DNA of 5,459 bases from an uncultured Lachnospira sp. (GCA_947169835.1 CAMVRH010000067.1:1-5459), one strand, 5' to 3'; counted from the first letter of the stretch, positions 1-5,459 are shown. Notes: generated from the letters alone by a model not told the origin. Numbers and translations: made by a program.

Positions 1-87
1 ACGATTGTTGCAAGATGGGCCACAGTGCCAGATGATTACTATATGAAGGATAATGGTCTTATGGTTAGACCTTACAAACAAAAATAG
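1..87 (+). CDS. C-terminal end of an unidentified protein (5' end outside window)
   Basis: Frame 1 is open from the first base to a TAG at 85-87, giving 28 residues that begin TIVARWATVPDD and end MVRPYKQK. I do not recognise the family from this fragment. It contains Trp, Tyr and Pro and no membrane segment or low-complexity tail. That it is a real gene end is supported by the strong rho-independent terminator that begins within its last codons (80-105) and by the absence of another credible reading of these bases. It is on the same strand as purC, but the terminator separates the two units, so a shared purine role cannot be assumed. Confidence 0.7.
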   Translation, partial: TIVARWATVPDDYYMKDNGLMVRPYKQK

Positions 88-105
88 GGCTTCGGTCCTA
101 TTTTT
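80..105 (+). terminator. Rho-independent terminator with UUCG tetraloop, overlapping the upstream stop codon
   Basis: Arms 80-90 and 95-105 pair over 11 bp (one G-U) around a C(UUCG)G tetraloop at 91-94. The 3' arm ends in TTTTT, which doubles as the U-tract. The TAG stop of the upstream gene (85-87) lies inside the 5' arm, so a terminating ribosome would cover half of the hairpin. The lower stem is A-T only, so the complement could also act weakly on the other strand, but no minus-strand gene ends here. Confidence 0.85.
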
Positions 106-132
106 GCATATAGCCATTAAATTTGGTAGAAT
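104..132 (+). promoter_or_regulatory. Candidate sigma-A promoter for purC
   Basis: A TTGCAT box at 104-109 (three of six consensus bases) is followed after 17 nt by TAGAAT at 127-132 (five of six). A start near 139 would give a leader of about 30 nt containing the ribosome binding site GAGGG at 159-163, five bases before the ATG. The -35 box overlaps the last bases of the preceding terminator. The 63-base gap has no room for a purine riboswitch, and I saw no PurR-box-like pair. This is a consensus match only. Confidence 0.4.
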
Positions 133-168
133 ATACGAAGTTATTTAATAAATAAAGCGAGGGATATT

Positions 169-1029
169 ATGAAACCAATTAAAGAAGGAAAAGTAAGAGA
201 GATTTATGACAATGGCGACAGTTTGATTATGGTTGCTACAGACAGAATTAGCTGCTTCGACGTAATCTTGAATAACGAGATTACAAAGAAGGGAACAGTA
301 CTTACACAGATGAGTAAGTTCTGGTTTGATATGACTGAGGACATTTGTCCAAACCATATGATTTCTGTAGATGTAAATGATATGCCAGAGTTTTTCAGAC
401 AGCCACAGTTTGACGGTAATTCTATGATGTGTAAGAAGCTAGAAATGCTTCCTATAGAGGCTATCGTTCGCGGCTATATCACAGGTAGTGGTTGGGCTAG
501 TTATCAAGAAAATGGCACAGTTTGTGGCATTAAACTACCAGAAGGACTAGTAGAGTCAGATAAGCTTCCTGAGCCTATCTACACACCATCTACAAAGGCA
601 GAGATTGGCGATCACGACGAAAATATTTCATACGAGCAGAGTATTGAGGTTTTAGAGAAAGCATACCCAGGAAAGGGAGAAGAATACGCAGAAAAACTTA
701 AAGATTTAACTATCGCCCTTTACAAAAAATGTGCAGACTATGCTCTTTCAAAAGGAATTATCATTGCAGATACAAAGTTTGAGTTTGGTTTAGATGAAGA
801 TGGAAATATTGTGGTAGCAGATGAAATGCTTACACCAGACAGTTCAAGATTCTGGCCACTAGAAGGATACACACCAGGTGTTACACAGCCATCATTTGAT
901 AAGCAGATTGCTAGAGATTGGCTAAAAAATAATGAGGGCCATGACTGGACACTTCCAGATGATATAGCTCAGAAGACTATTGATAAGTATTTGGAAGGTT
1001 ACAAATTGTTAACTGGAAAAGATCTATAA
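169..1029 (+). CDS. purC: Phosphoribosylaminoimidazole-succinocarboxamide synthase (SAICAR synthetase)
   Basis: This cytoplasmic enzyme of de novo purine synthesis joins CAIR and L-aspartate using ATP to give SAICAR. Both family signatures are present. The first is the LPIEAIVRG...TGS stretch at residues 94-107, and the second is IADTKFEFG at 199-207 with D201, K203 and E205. The N-terminal nucleotide-binding GKVREIYD (7-14) and TDRISCFD (24-31) are intact, as is DEMLTPDSSRFW (218-229). At 286 residues it is the long form, closer in length to the yeast ADE1-type enzyme than to the roughly 240-residue E. coli and B. subtilis forms. The start is supported by GAGGG five bases upstream and by the family N-terminus beginning directly at the KVREIY motif. 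It lies between two terminators, so it appears to be transcribed alone rather than in a pur operon. Function is near certain from the motifs. Confidence 0.97.
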   Translation: MKPIKEGKVREIYDNGDSLIMVATDRISCFDVILNNEITKKGTVLTQMSKFWFDMTEDICPNHMISVDVNDMPEFFRQPQFDGNSMMCKKLEMLPIEAIVRGYITGSGWASYQENGTVCGIKLPEGLVESDKLPEPIYTPSTKAEIGDHDENISYEQSIEVLEKAYPGKGEEYAEKLKDLTIALYKKCADYALSKGIIIADTKFEFGLDEDGNIVVADEMLTPDSSRFWPLEGYTPGVTQPSFDKQIARDWLKNNEGHDWTLPDDIAQKTIDKYLEGYKLLTGKDL

Positions 1030-1045
1030 ATAATTTACTTTATTC

Positions 1046-1106
1046 CAAAAGAAAAACACTAAGGGATTCACTTAAAATCGTTCATTCCCTTAGTGTTTTT
1101 CTTTTG
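1046..1106. terminator. Long bidirectional terminator between convergent genes
   Basis: Arms 1046-1066 and 1086-1106 pair perfectly over 21 bp around a 19-nt loop. The 3' arm reads GTGTTTTTCTTTTG, a U-rich tail for purC transcripts. The 5' arm is A-rich in the mirror-image way, so the minus-strand transcript of the kinase-like gene would also end in a U-rich tail. Its position just after purC and just after the minus-strand gene fits a shared terminator. The outer 12 nt of each arm recur in the hairpin at 1774-1824. Confidence 0.88.
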
Positions 1107-1121
1107 CACTAATATATTAAA

Positions 1122-1166
1122 TTATTTATTAAAGTTTTCAGCCACGTCAATTATAAAGTCAATACA
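1122..1166 (-). other. In-frame continuation of the kinase-like gene beyond its TAG stop
   Basis: After the TAG at 1169-1167 the same minus-strand frame stays open for 14 codons, reading CIDFIIDVAENFNK, and ends at TAA (1124-1122). From memory, homologues continue after the GID motif with a basic residue, then Cys, then a hydrophobic stretch (a pattern like GID-K/R-C-V-D-I-I). This tail fits that pattern with only the basic codon replaced by TAG. The full reading would make about 199 residues including the stop position, close to the usual length of the family. I read it as the former C-terminal helix, now untranslated unless the stop is read through or is a sequencing error. Confidence 0.65.
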
Positions 1167-1721
1167 CTAATCAATTCCTAAAATGCCAGAGTTTAAGCAT
1201 AGTGCATAGTTTTTTGCATCGCCAAATTTTCTATCTGTATAGTAGCGGTAGTAACTCTTTCTGCCTTTATCTTTTTTCTCGATACGTTTTTCGATTTTTA
1301 CGTCTGTTTCTCCGTATACTTCCAAAACTCTTTTCTTTCTATACTCCATAGAAGCATGAATGAAAACGTTTAGTGCTGGAATGCCAGCATTTTCCAAAAC
1401 ATAATCTGCACATCTACCAGCTATCACGCAAGGACCTTTCTTGGCTTGCTCAATTATGTATTCACTTTGTAACTGTTGGATCTGCTCCTGTGGAGTATCA
1501 AGATAGTTTGTACTAAAAATATTTGATGTGATAAATAGTTCTGGATATGTAGCCATTTCATCTTGTTCTTTTACATATTCTTTGGCGAAGCCGCTTTCCT
1601 TAGCCACTTCCTCCACAATCTTGCTATCCAAAAATGGAATACCAAGTTTCTCTGCAACAGCCATTCCGATAGAATGTCCGCCACTTCCAAACTCTCTACT
1701 TATTGTAATTACTGGGTACAT
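1167..1721 (-). CDS. Cytidylate-kinase-like P-loop protein, C-terminus shortened by a TAG stop
   Basis: This 184-residue protein belongs to the cytidylate-kinase-like family (Pfam Cytidylate_kin2 type), common and often multicopy in Lachnospiraceae. The substrate is not established, so it should not be named cmk. Visible motifs are the nucleotide-binding loop ISREFGSGGHSIG (residues 7-19), with His16 where many relatives have Arg; the CVIAGRCADYVL strand and helix (98-109); NVFIHA (118-123), where nucleoside kinases place the base-binding region; and the lid-like KKDKGRKSYYRYYTDRKFG (149-167) followed by NYALCLNSGILGID (171-184). The start is firm: GGGGAGGT (plus strand 1728-1735) lies six bases before the ATG. 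The protein ends at GID, where relatives carry on for about 15 residues, and that continuation is still readable after the stop. The core is complete, so the product may be active, but it could equally be an early pseudogene. Confidence 0.85.
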   Translation of the reverse strand: MYPVITISREFGSGGHSIGMAVAEKLGIPFLDSKIVEEVAKESGFAKEYVKEQDEMATYPELFITSNIFSTNYLDTPQEQIQQLQSEYIIEQAKKGPCVIAGRCADYVLENAGIPALNVFIHASMEYRKKRVLEVYGETDVKIEKRIEKKDKGRKSYYRYYTDRKFGDAKNYALCLNSGILGID

Positions 1722-1756
1722 ACAAATACCTCCCCGTCCGTTCTTAATTATTATTT

Positions 1757-1786
1757 ATTATATAATAAAAATCAAAAGAAAAACAA
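1757..1786 (-). promoter_or_regulatory. Candidate promoter of the cytidylate-kinase-like gene
   Basis: On the minus strand, TTGTTT (plus 1786-1781) is followed after 18 nt by a perfect TATAAT (plus 1762-1757). Transcription would start near 1750 and give a leader of about 29 nt with the GGGGAGGT ribosome binding site. The -35 box lies inside the left arm of the inverted repeat at 1774-1824. Confidence 0.55.
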
Positions 1787-1824
1787 TAGGGAAACGTTTT
1801 TAAGTTTTCTGTTGTTTTTCTTTT
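1774..1824. repeat. Inverted repeat spanning both divergent -35 boxes
   Basis: Positions 1774-1786 (AAAAGAAAAACAA) and 1812-1824 (its exact reverse complement) form perfect 13-nt arms. Allowing G-U pairs, the stem extends to about 20 bp (1774-1793 with 1805-1824). As RNA it resembles a terminator, because the right arm ends TTTTTCTTTTT. However, neither flanking gene would transcribe it if the predicted promoters are right, because each arm holds a TTGTTT -35 box pointing outward. It may be a DNA-level operator, an insulator against read-through from either side, or simply the by-product of two matching promoters. Its outer arms resemble those of the terminator at 1046-1106. Confidence 0.7.
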
Positions 1825-1840
1825 TATACATATTTATAAT
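1812..1840 (+). promoter_or_regulatory. Candidate promoter of the amidase (and possibly CotH-like) gene
   Basis: TTGTTT at 1812-1817 and a perfect TATAAT at 1835-1840 are separated by 17 nt. A start near 1847 leaves a leader of only about 13 nt, just enough for AAAGGAG at 1848-1854, five bases before the ATG at 1860. It mirrors the minus-strand promoter across the inverted repeat. Confidence 0.55.
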
Positions 1841-1859
1841 GATTAAGAAAGGAGCGGAT

Positions 1860-2561
1860 ATGAAAGTAGCAGTATGTCAGCTTGATATTAAATATGAAGA
1901 CAAAGAGTACAATCTTGCTAGAGCGAAAGAGTTTATTGAAGACGCGGCAAATCAGGGCGCGGACATTATCTTCTTTCCTGAAATGAGTTTTACCGGTTTT
2001 TCTATGGACACAGAACTCACTGGCGAAGAGGACCTACATACGCAAAGTCTTATGGAAGAGTACGCAGAGGAGTTTGGCATCGCTATAGGTTTTGGCTGGG
2101 TAGAACACCAAACGGAAAGTGAGAATCATTACACTGTAATCGACTCTGATGGTGAGATGATTGCAGACTATTTAAAGATTCACTTGTTTGAAGATGCCGG
2201 CGAAGATGAACACTTTGTGCCAGGCTATGAGGTTGTGACTTTTACTTTGGATGACATAGACTTTGGACTAAACATTTGCTACGATATGCGCTTTGACGAT
2301 ATCTACGAAGATATGGGCGCTAGCACTGATGCAGTGGTAGTGGCAGCCAACTGGCCAGCAGTACGCATGGATGACTGGAGACAAATTATTCGCGACAGAG
2401 CGACTGAACTTAACAGTTATATGATTGGCGTTAACTGCTATGGTGAGCAGGAGGAACACTATTCGGGTTTTAGTTGTGTGATAGGACCTAATGGTGAAGA
2501 GCTTTTTGAAATAGAAGACATGGAAGATATGGTTATAGTAGATATAGAGAAGGTAGAATAA
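1860..2561 (+). CDS. Nitrilase-superfamily carbon-nitrogen hydrolase, omega-amidase-like
   Basis: This predicted cytoplasmic amidase (233 residues) has the full nitrilase-superfamily triad: Glu41 in FFPEMSFTG, Lys106 in YLKIHLF, and the nucleophile Cys140 in ICYDMRF. The CYD-x-RF context, the AANWP stretch (162-166), the basic RDRATE (178-183) and the LF-x(2)-AGE-x(4)-F-x(2)-G pattern after the lysine resemble YafV/Nit2-type omega-amidases, which hydrolyse alpha-ketoglutaramate or alpha-ketosuccinamate formed by glutamine and asparagine transamination. The substrate is inferred. The start at 1860 is chosen because AAAGGAG lies five bases upstream. An in-frame ATG at 1839 precedes that site, and longer upstream readings run antisense through the neighbouring gene. 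The protein ends at VIVDIEKVE, about 20 residues earlier than YafV (about 256), so the usual C-terminal helix with its DRR-x-DLY-type ending is missing. The CotH-like gene starts 24 bases downstream. Confidence 0.9.
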   Translation: MKVAVCQLDIKYEDKEYNLARAKEFIEDAANQGADIIFFPEMSFTGFSMDTELTGEEDLHTQSLMEEYAEEFGIAIGFGWVEHQTESENHYTVIDSDGEMIADYLKIHLFEDAGEDEHFVPGYEVVTFTLDDIDFGLNICYDMRFDDIYEDMGASTDAVVVAANWPAVRMDDWRQIIRDRATELNSYMIGVNCYGEQEEHYSGFSCVIGPNGEELFEIEDMEDMVIVDIEKVE

Positions 2562-2585
2562 AACTGTTTTAGTTGAGGATTTGAG

Positions 2586-5414
2586 ATGAAAGTGAGGAAG
2601 TTGAAAATGAAACAGGGATTGAAAAGGGGAATTGCTATAGTTAGTGCTATTGCTATGATTGCAAGCGTGATTACATGTAGCAATAAAATAGTAAATGCTG
2701 TTGTATATACAGGAAAGGATAGTTCAGCCACTCTTGTGAAGGGAACTATGAAGTCATGGCAGAGCATTAGTGAAGAAGGTTGGAAATATTATTTTGCTAC
2801 AACAGACGATAAAAGTGGTTTTAATAAAACTGGTGGTGAAACAATATCTTATAAGGGCGGAACTTCATGGAATGATTTGCCATATTTTGAGGCCGTTCCC
2901 AAAATAGGGGATTACAAAGCCTATAGTGTTATGGACATAAGTAGAACATTTGGTTCACAGTTCAAGGCACTAAGTCCAGCATATGTTATTAATAGTAGTG
3001 GTAAACACAAAATCACACTTAAAATGAATATGTCTGCAAATGAGAACTTAACGAGTAATGGAGTCGTTTATGGAATTGAAGTAATAAATGATAAAGAGGA
3101 AGTAATTGCAGCTCCTGAAACTAGACATGATAAAGGTGGTAATGATATTGAATTTACTTGCATATGCGATATCGACGAAGGAGAAACAATTCATATTAGA
3201 TATAATCACAAAATTACTTTTAATAATACAGCAAAAAGATACACCACATATCCAAGTAAAATAGACTTTACGTATGCTGAAATAACTGAACCTCGCCATC
3301 TTAATGTGCCTACAGACTTTTCTGCATATAACTTTGTAGAGAATGGAAAATATCAGTTAAGATTTAAACCAGGCGATGAAGATATAGATACATATAAATT
3401 ATTTATTGATGATGAGAATACTGAGTTAACTACAGTTTCTACTGAAGGCTTACAAGCAGATAAAAAAGGCTTTTATACAGTAGATGTGGATTCAAGCGTT
3501 TTTGAACAGTATGCCCAATCGGTTGGGCAGAAGTATCAGCGTTATTATGCCCCAAATGCTGCTTGGAAAACTCATAAGATATACTTGAAAGCAGTGGATG
3601 ATGTTGGAAATATCTCAGAGGCAGTGGAAACCAGCTTAAGGATATCCAAAAATCAATCTGCTAATAATGGTATACCTAGAATATATGTTGTTACGAATAA
3701 CGAGAATTCAGACATTATTAAAGCGACAAAAACACCAGCATCACTCACTGTAAAGAGCGGAAGTTCTGAGATTAATAGTGCTAGTGAGTTTGGAACAATA
3801 AAACTTCGTGGTAATTCAACTGCTAATGCCCAGAAGAAATCCTATAATATTTCGTTTGATAGCAAACAGGAACTAATACCAGGTTGTAACTCTGGAAAAA
3901 AATGGTGTCTACTGGCTAATGCATTTGATAAATCAATGATGAGAAATAAGCTCGCGATGGATTTAGGAAAAGCGATAGGTGGAGTAGCTGCCCCTAAGGA
4001 GCATTTTGTTGATCTGTATTTAAATGGAGCCTACATGGGCAATTATGTTCTTAGTGAACCTGCTGAAAATGGAAGGGCAGGAGTTGAATATAATGAAGGA
4101 AGCAAGAAGAATCCAAGTAAGGACATCTTGTTTGAATTAGAAAACGGCGGTCGATTTGACTTAACAAAAGAAGCAGTGTTGAGAACATCTGTAAATGGCG
4201 CATCTATGGTGTTTATTACAGAAGACTTAGAGGATTTAGTTGAGGAAATATATAATTCAGGCATTACAAGTGAAAGTGGAATTAGAGAAATATTATTAAA
4301 TCCTAACAGTGAATTTGCTCAATCACATCCAGATGAGAAATGGCAGTTTGAAAAGTTTAAGGGGTTAAACAATACACTGAATGAATTTTCAAGAGCTCTT
4401 CAAAGTCCAAGTTCAAATGATGTACTAAAATACATAGATATAGATTCTTTTGCAAGTATGTATATTGTGGCTGAATTATTCAAAGTAGTAGATTTTGGAT
4501 ACAGTTCAGTCAAGTTCTATGTTACTTATGATAACAATGGCAAGCCAACTATACATGCTGGACCATTATGGGATTATGATTTATCCACAGGTAATTCCGG
4601 ATCTGGTGACGCAACTGCGACCAGCACAGATGGTTTTAGAAGTCAAAGTCGTAATATATGGTTTGGACAGTTAATGCGCAATTCTGCATTTAAAAACGCA
4701 GTAATCAAAAAATATCAAGATAAAATTGATGTAATTAGAAACCTATATAGTAATAATGCTTTAGGTACTAGCCAGATAAAACAAAACTACGACTATATGA
4801 AAACTTCTGTAGAAAAGAACTATAGTCGAAGATATAGTTCCGGCTCGTATGGGAGTGATGGATCTTTCCATGGAACAGAAAGTGACGGTGCAGGATGGGA
4901 CGTAAATGTTTGGGATGCTGGAGATTCTTATTACAGTTACGGAAATTATCATTATAGTTACAACCCTTCAGGCAAGAACTATGATGACCATATTGATTAT
5001 TTGAAAAATTGGCTAAATGACAGAAACGAATGGCTATATGAGCAATGGGGGAATGTCGATGTAACAAGTAGTAGCAGCCCATTATTTGCCGCATCCGCAG
5101 CTAGTATTACAACAAAATCGAGTGTATCATTAGCTAAGCCTTCTGTTAAAAAAATAAAAGCTACTAGTAAATCATTAAAAATAACATGGAAAAGAAAATC
5201 CGGAGTAACTGGATATGAAATTCAGTATTCAACTAATAAAAAATTCAAGAAGGCCAAGATTATAAAGATTAAAAAATCTAAGGCTAAATCGAAGATTATA
5301 AAGAAATTAAAACGTAAAAAGAAATATTACATTAGAATAAGAACTTTCAAGATTATAAAGGGAAAGATTTACAGATCGAAATGGTCGAAGAAAAAAGTCA
5401 AAAAGACTAAATAG
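2586..5414 (+). CDS. Secreted CotH-family protein kinase homologue with lysine-rich FN3-like C-terminus
   Basis: The 942-residue protein starts with a Sec signal peptide: a basic N-terminus, a hydrophobic core at about 16-31, and likely cleavage after VNA (38). Residues 39-235 are beta-rich and unrecognised. About 238-352 reads like a fibronectin-III domain. About 365-821 is the CotH kinase domain. Its landmarks are LRGNST (407-412) with KKSYNISF, KWCLLANAFDKSMMRN (439-454), HFVDLYLNGAYMGNYVLSE (473-491), DIDSF (618-622), HAGPLWDYD (657-665) with the conserved acidic residues, and YLKNWLNDRNEWL (805-817). Bacillus CotH phosphorylates spore-coat proteins; an exported substrate here is inference. 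A Tyr/Ser/Gly-rich insertion (747-799), a Ser/Thr-rich linker (827-850) and a strongly basic FN3-like module (851-942) follow the core. No dockerin, LPXTG or C-terminal membrane segment is visible. Start 2586 has GAGGA six bases upstream; Met8 (2607) also has GAGGA upstream, and either start keeps the signal peptide. Confidence 0.9.
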   Translation: MKVRKLKMKQGLKRGIAIVSAIAMIASVITCSNKIVNAVVYTGKDSSATLVKGTMKSWQSISEEGWKYYFATTDDKSGFNKTGGETISYKGGTSWNDLPYFEAVPKIGDYKAYSVMDISRTFGSQFKALSPAYVINSSGKHKITLKMNMSANENLTSNGVVYGIEVINDKEEVIAAPETRHDKGGNDIEFTCICDIDEGETIHIRYNHKITFNNTAKRYTTYPSKIDFTYAEITEPRHLNVPTDFSAYNFVENGKYQLRFKPGDEDIDTYKLFIDDENTELTTVSTEGLQADKKGFYTVDVDSSVFEQYAQSVGQKYQRYYAPNAAWKTHKIYLKAVDDVGNISEAVETSLRISKNQSANNGIPRIYVVTNNENSDIIKATKTPASLTVKSGSSEINSASEFGTIKLRGNSTANAQKKSYNISFDSKQELIPGCNSGKKWCLLANAFDKSMMRNKLAMDLGKAIGGVAAPKEHFVDLYLNGAYMGNYVLSEPAENGRAGVEYNEGSKKNPSKDILFELENGGRFDLTKEAVLRTSVNGASMVFITEDLEDLVEEIYNSGITSESGIREILLNPNSEFAQSHPDEKWQFEKFKGLNNTLNEFSRALQSPSSNDVLKYIDIDSFASMYIVAELFKVVDFGYSSVKFYVTYDNNGKPTIHAGPLWDYDLSTGNSGSGDATATSTDGFRSQSRNIWFGQLMRNSAFKNAVIKKYQDKIDVIRNLYSNNALGTSQIKQNYDYMKTSVEKNYSRRYSSGSYGSDGSFHGTESDGAGWDVNVWDAGDSYYSYGNYHYSYNPSGKNYDDHIDYLKNWLNDRNEWLYEQWGNVDVTSSSSPLFAASAASITTKSSVSLAKPSVKKIKATSKSLKITWKRKSGVTGYEIQYSTNKKFKKAKIIKIKKSKAKSKIIKKLKRKKKYYIRIRTFKIIKGKIYRSKWSKKKVKKTK

Positions 5415-5427
5415 TGTTTAATAAAAA

Positions 5428-5458
5428 ATGCCTATAGGTGGACAAAGCATATAGGCAT
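5428..5458 (+). terminator. Stem-loop after the CotH-like gene, probable terminator cut by the window edge
   Basis: ATGCCTATA at 5428-5436 pairs with TATAGGCAT at 5450-5458 over nine perfect base pairs around a 13-nt loop. It lies 13 bases after the TAG stop and follows an A-rich run, the usual layout of an intrinsic terminator. The expected U-tract would fall beyond base 5459, so its terminator activity cannot be confirmed here. Confidence 0.6.
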
Positions 5459-5459
5459 A

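Noticed and set aside
106..168. Purine riboswitch or PurR operator upstream of purC
   Set aside because: The gap is only 63 bases and holds no aptamer-like helices or recognisable repeated PurR box.
1122..1169. Pyrrolysine or other recoding at the TAG of the kinase-like gene
   Set aside because: No recoding element is visible, the replaced position is normally Lys/Arg in ordinary homologues, and TAG ends two other genes in the window.
1528..1803. 91-codon plus-strand open frame
   Set aside because: Antisense shadow of the kinase-like gene with no ribosome binding site and no recognisable protein features.
1563..1859. Upstream extension of the amidase reading frame by about 99 residues
   Set aside because: It runs antisense through the 5' part of the kinase-like gene and through the AT-rich promoter region, its sequence is low-complexity Phe/Tyr/Asn/Lys, and the strong ribosome binding site and the family N-terminus both sit at 1860.
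2560..2570. AAAACTGTTTT palindrome after the amidase stop
   Set aside because: A five-base arm with a one-base loop is too weak to terminate transcription.
2664..2690. Possible lipoprotein signal at VITC (residues 28-31) of the CotH-like protein
   Set aside because: Thr at the position before Cys is poor for a lipobox, and a better signal peptidase I site (VNA, residue 38) follows.
3513..3528. GC-rich palindrome GCCCAATCGGTTGGGC inside the CotH-like gene
   Set aside because: A six-base stem with a four-base loop and no U-tract, within codons for an ordinary stretch (YAQSVGQKY). It is conspicuous in an AT-rich gene but too short to call an operator or terminator.
4761..5094. Overlapping minus-strand open frames opposite the CotH-like gene
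   Set aside because: They lie opposite the Tyr/Ser/Gly-rich coding stretch and its flanks, have no ribosome binding sites, and their His/Ser/Tyr-rich products mirror the biased composition of the real gene.

Overview
The window looks like AT-rich chromosomal DNA from a Gram-positive anaerobe of the Clostridia, most likely a Lachnospiraceae member (Butyrivibrio/Pseudobutyrivibrio-like). The evidence is the low GC, strong GGAG-type ribosome binding sites, a cytidylate-kinase-like protein of a type common in that family, and a secreted CotH-family protein ending in a lysine-rich fibronectin-III-like module. The taxonomic call is inference from protein style, not a database match.

Layout, left to right. 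(1) Bases 1-87 are the last 28 codons of an unrecognised plus-strand gene. Its TAG stop lies inside the stem of a UUCG-capped terminator. (2) purC (169-1029) encodes a long-form SAICAR synthetase of de novo purine synthesis. It has its own candidate promoter and ends at a 21-bp hairpin that can serve as a bidirectional terminator. (3) A convergent minus-strand gene (1721 down to 1167) encodes a cytidylate-kinase-like P-loop protein. It stops at a TAG, but the same frame continues for 14 codons (to 1122) with sequence that looks like the family's normal C-terminus, so the stop appears to be a recent nonsense change. (4) Between this gene and the next lies a compact divergent promoter region (about 1757-1840). 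Identical 13-nt inverted arms carry a TTGTTT -35 box for each direction, each paired with a perfect TATAAT. (5) A plus-strand nitrilase-superfamily amidase (1860-2561, omega-amidase-like) with an intact E-K-C triad. (6) After a 24-nt gap and no terminator, a 942-residue secreted CotH-type protein kinase homologue (2586-5414). It has a signal peptide, beta-rich N-terminal modules, the CotH kinase core, a Tyr/Ser/Gly-rich insertion and an extremely basic C-terminal domain. A stem-loop at the right edge is probably its terminator, with the U-tract beyond the window.

The genes do not form one pathway. purC is a housekeeping, apparently monocistronic unit. The kinase-like gene stands alone. The amidase and CotH-like genes may be co-transcribed from the divergent promoter, although their products should work in different compartments (cytoplasm versus outside the membrane). 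No mobile element, CRISPR array, tRNA or rRNA was seen. The parts that most deserve follow-up are the CotH-like protein with its unusual insertion and polycationic tail, the amber-truncated kinase-like gene, and the symmetric divergent promoter.
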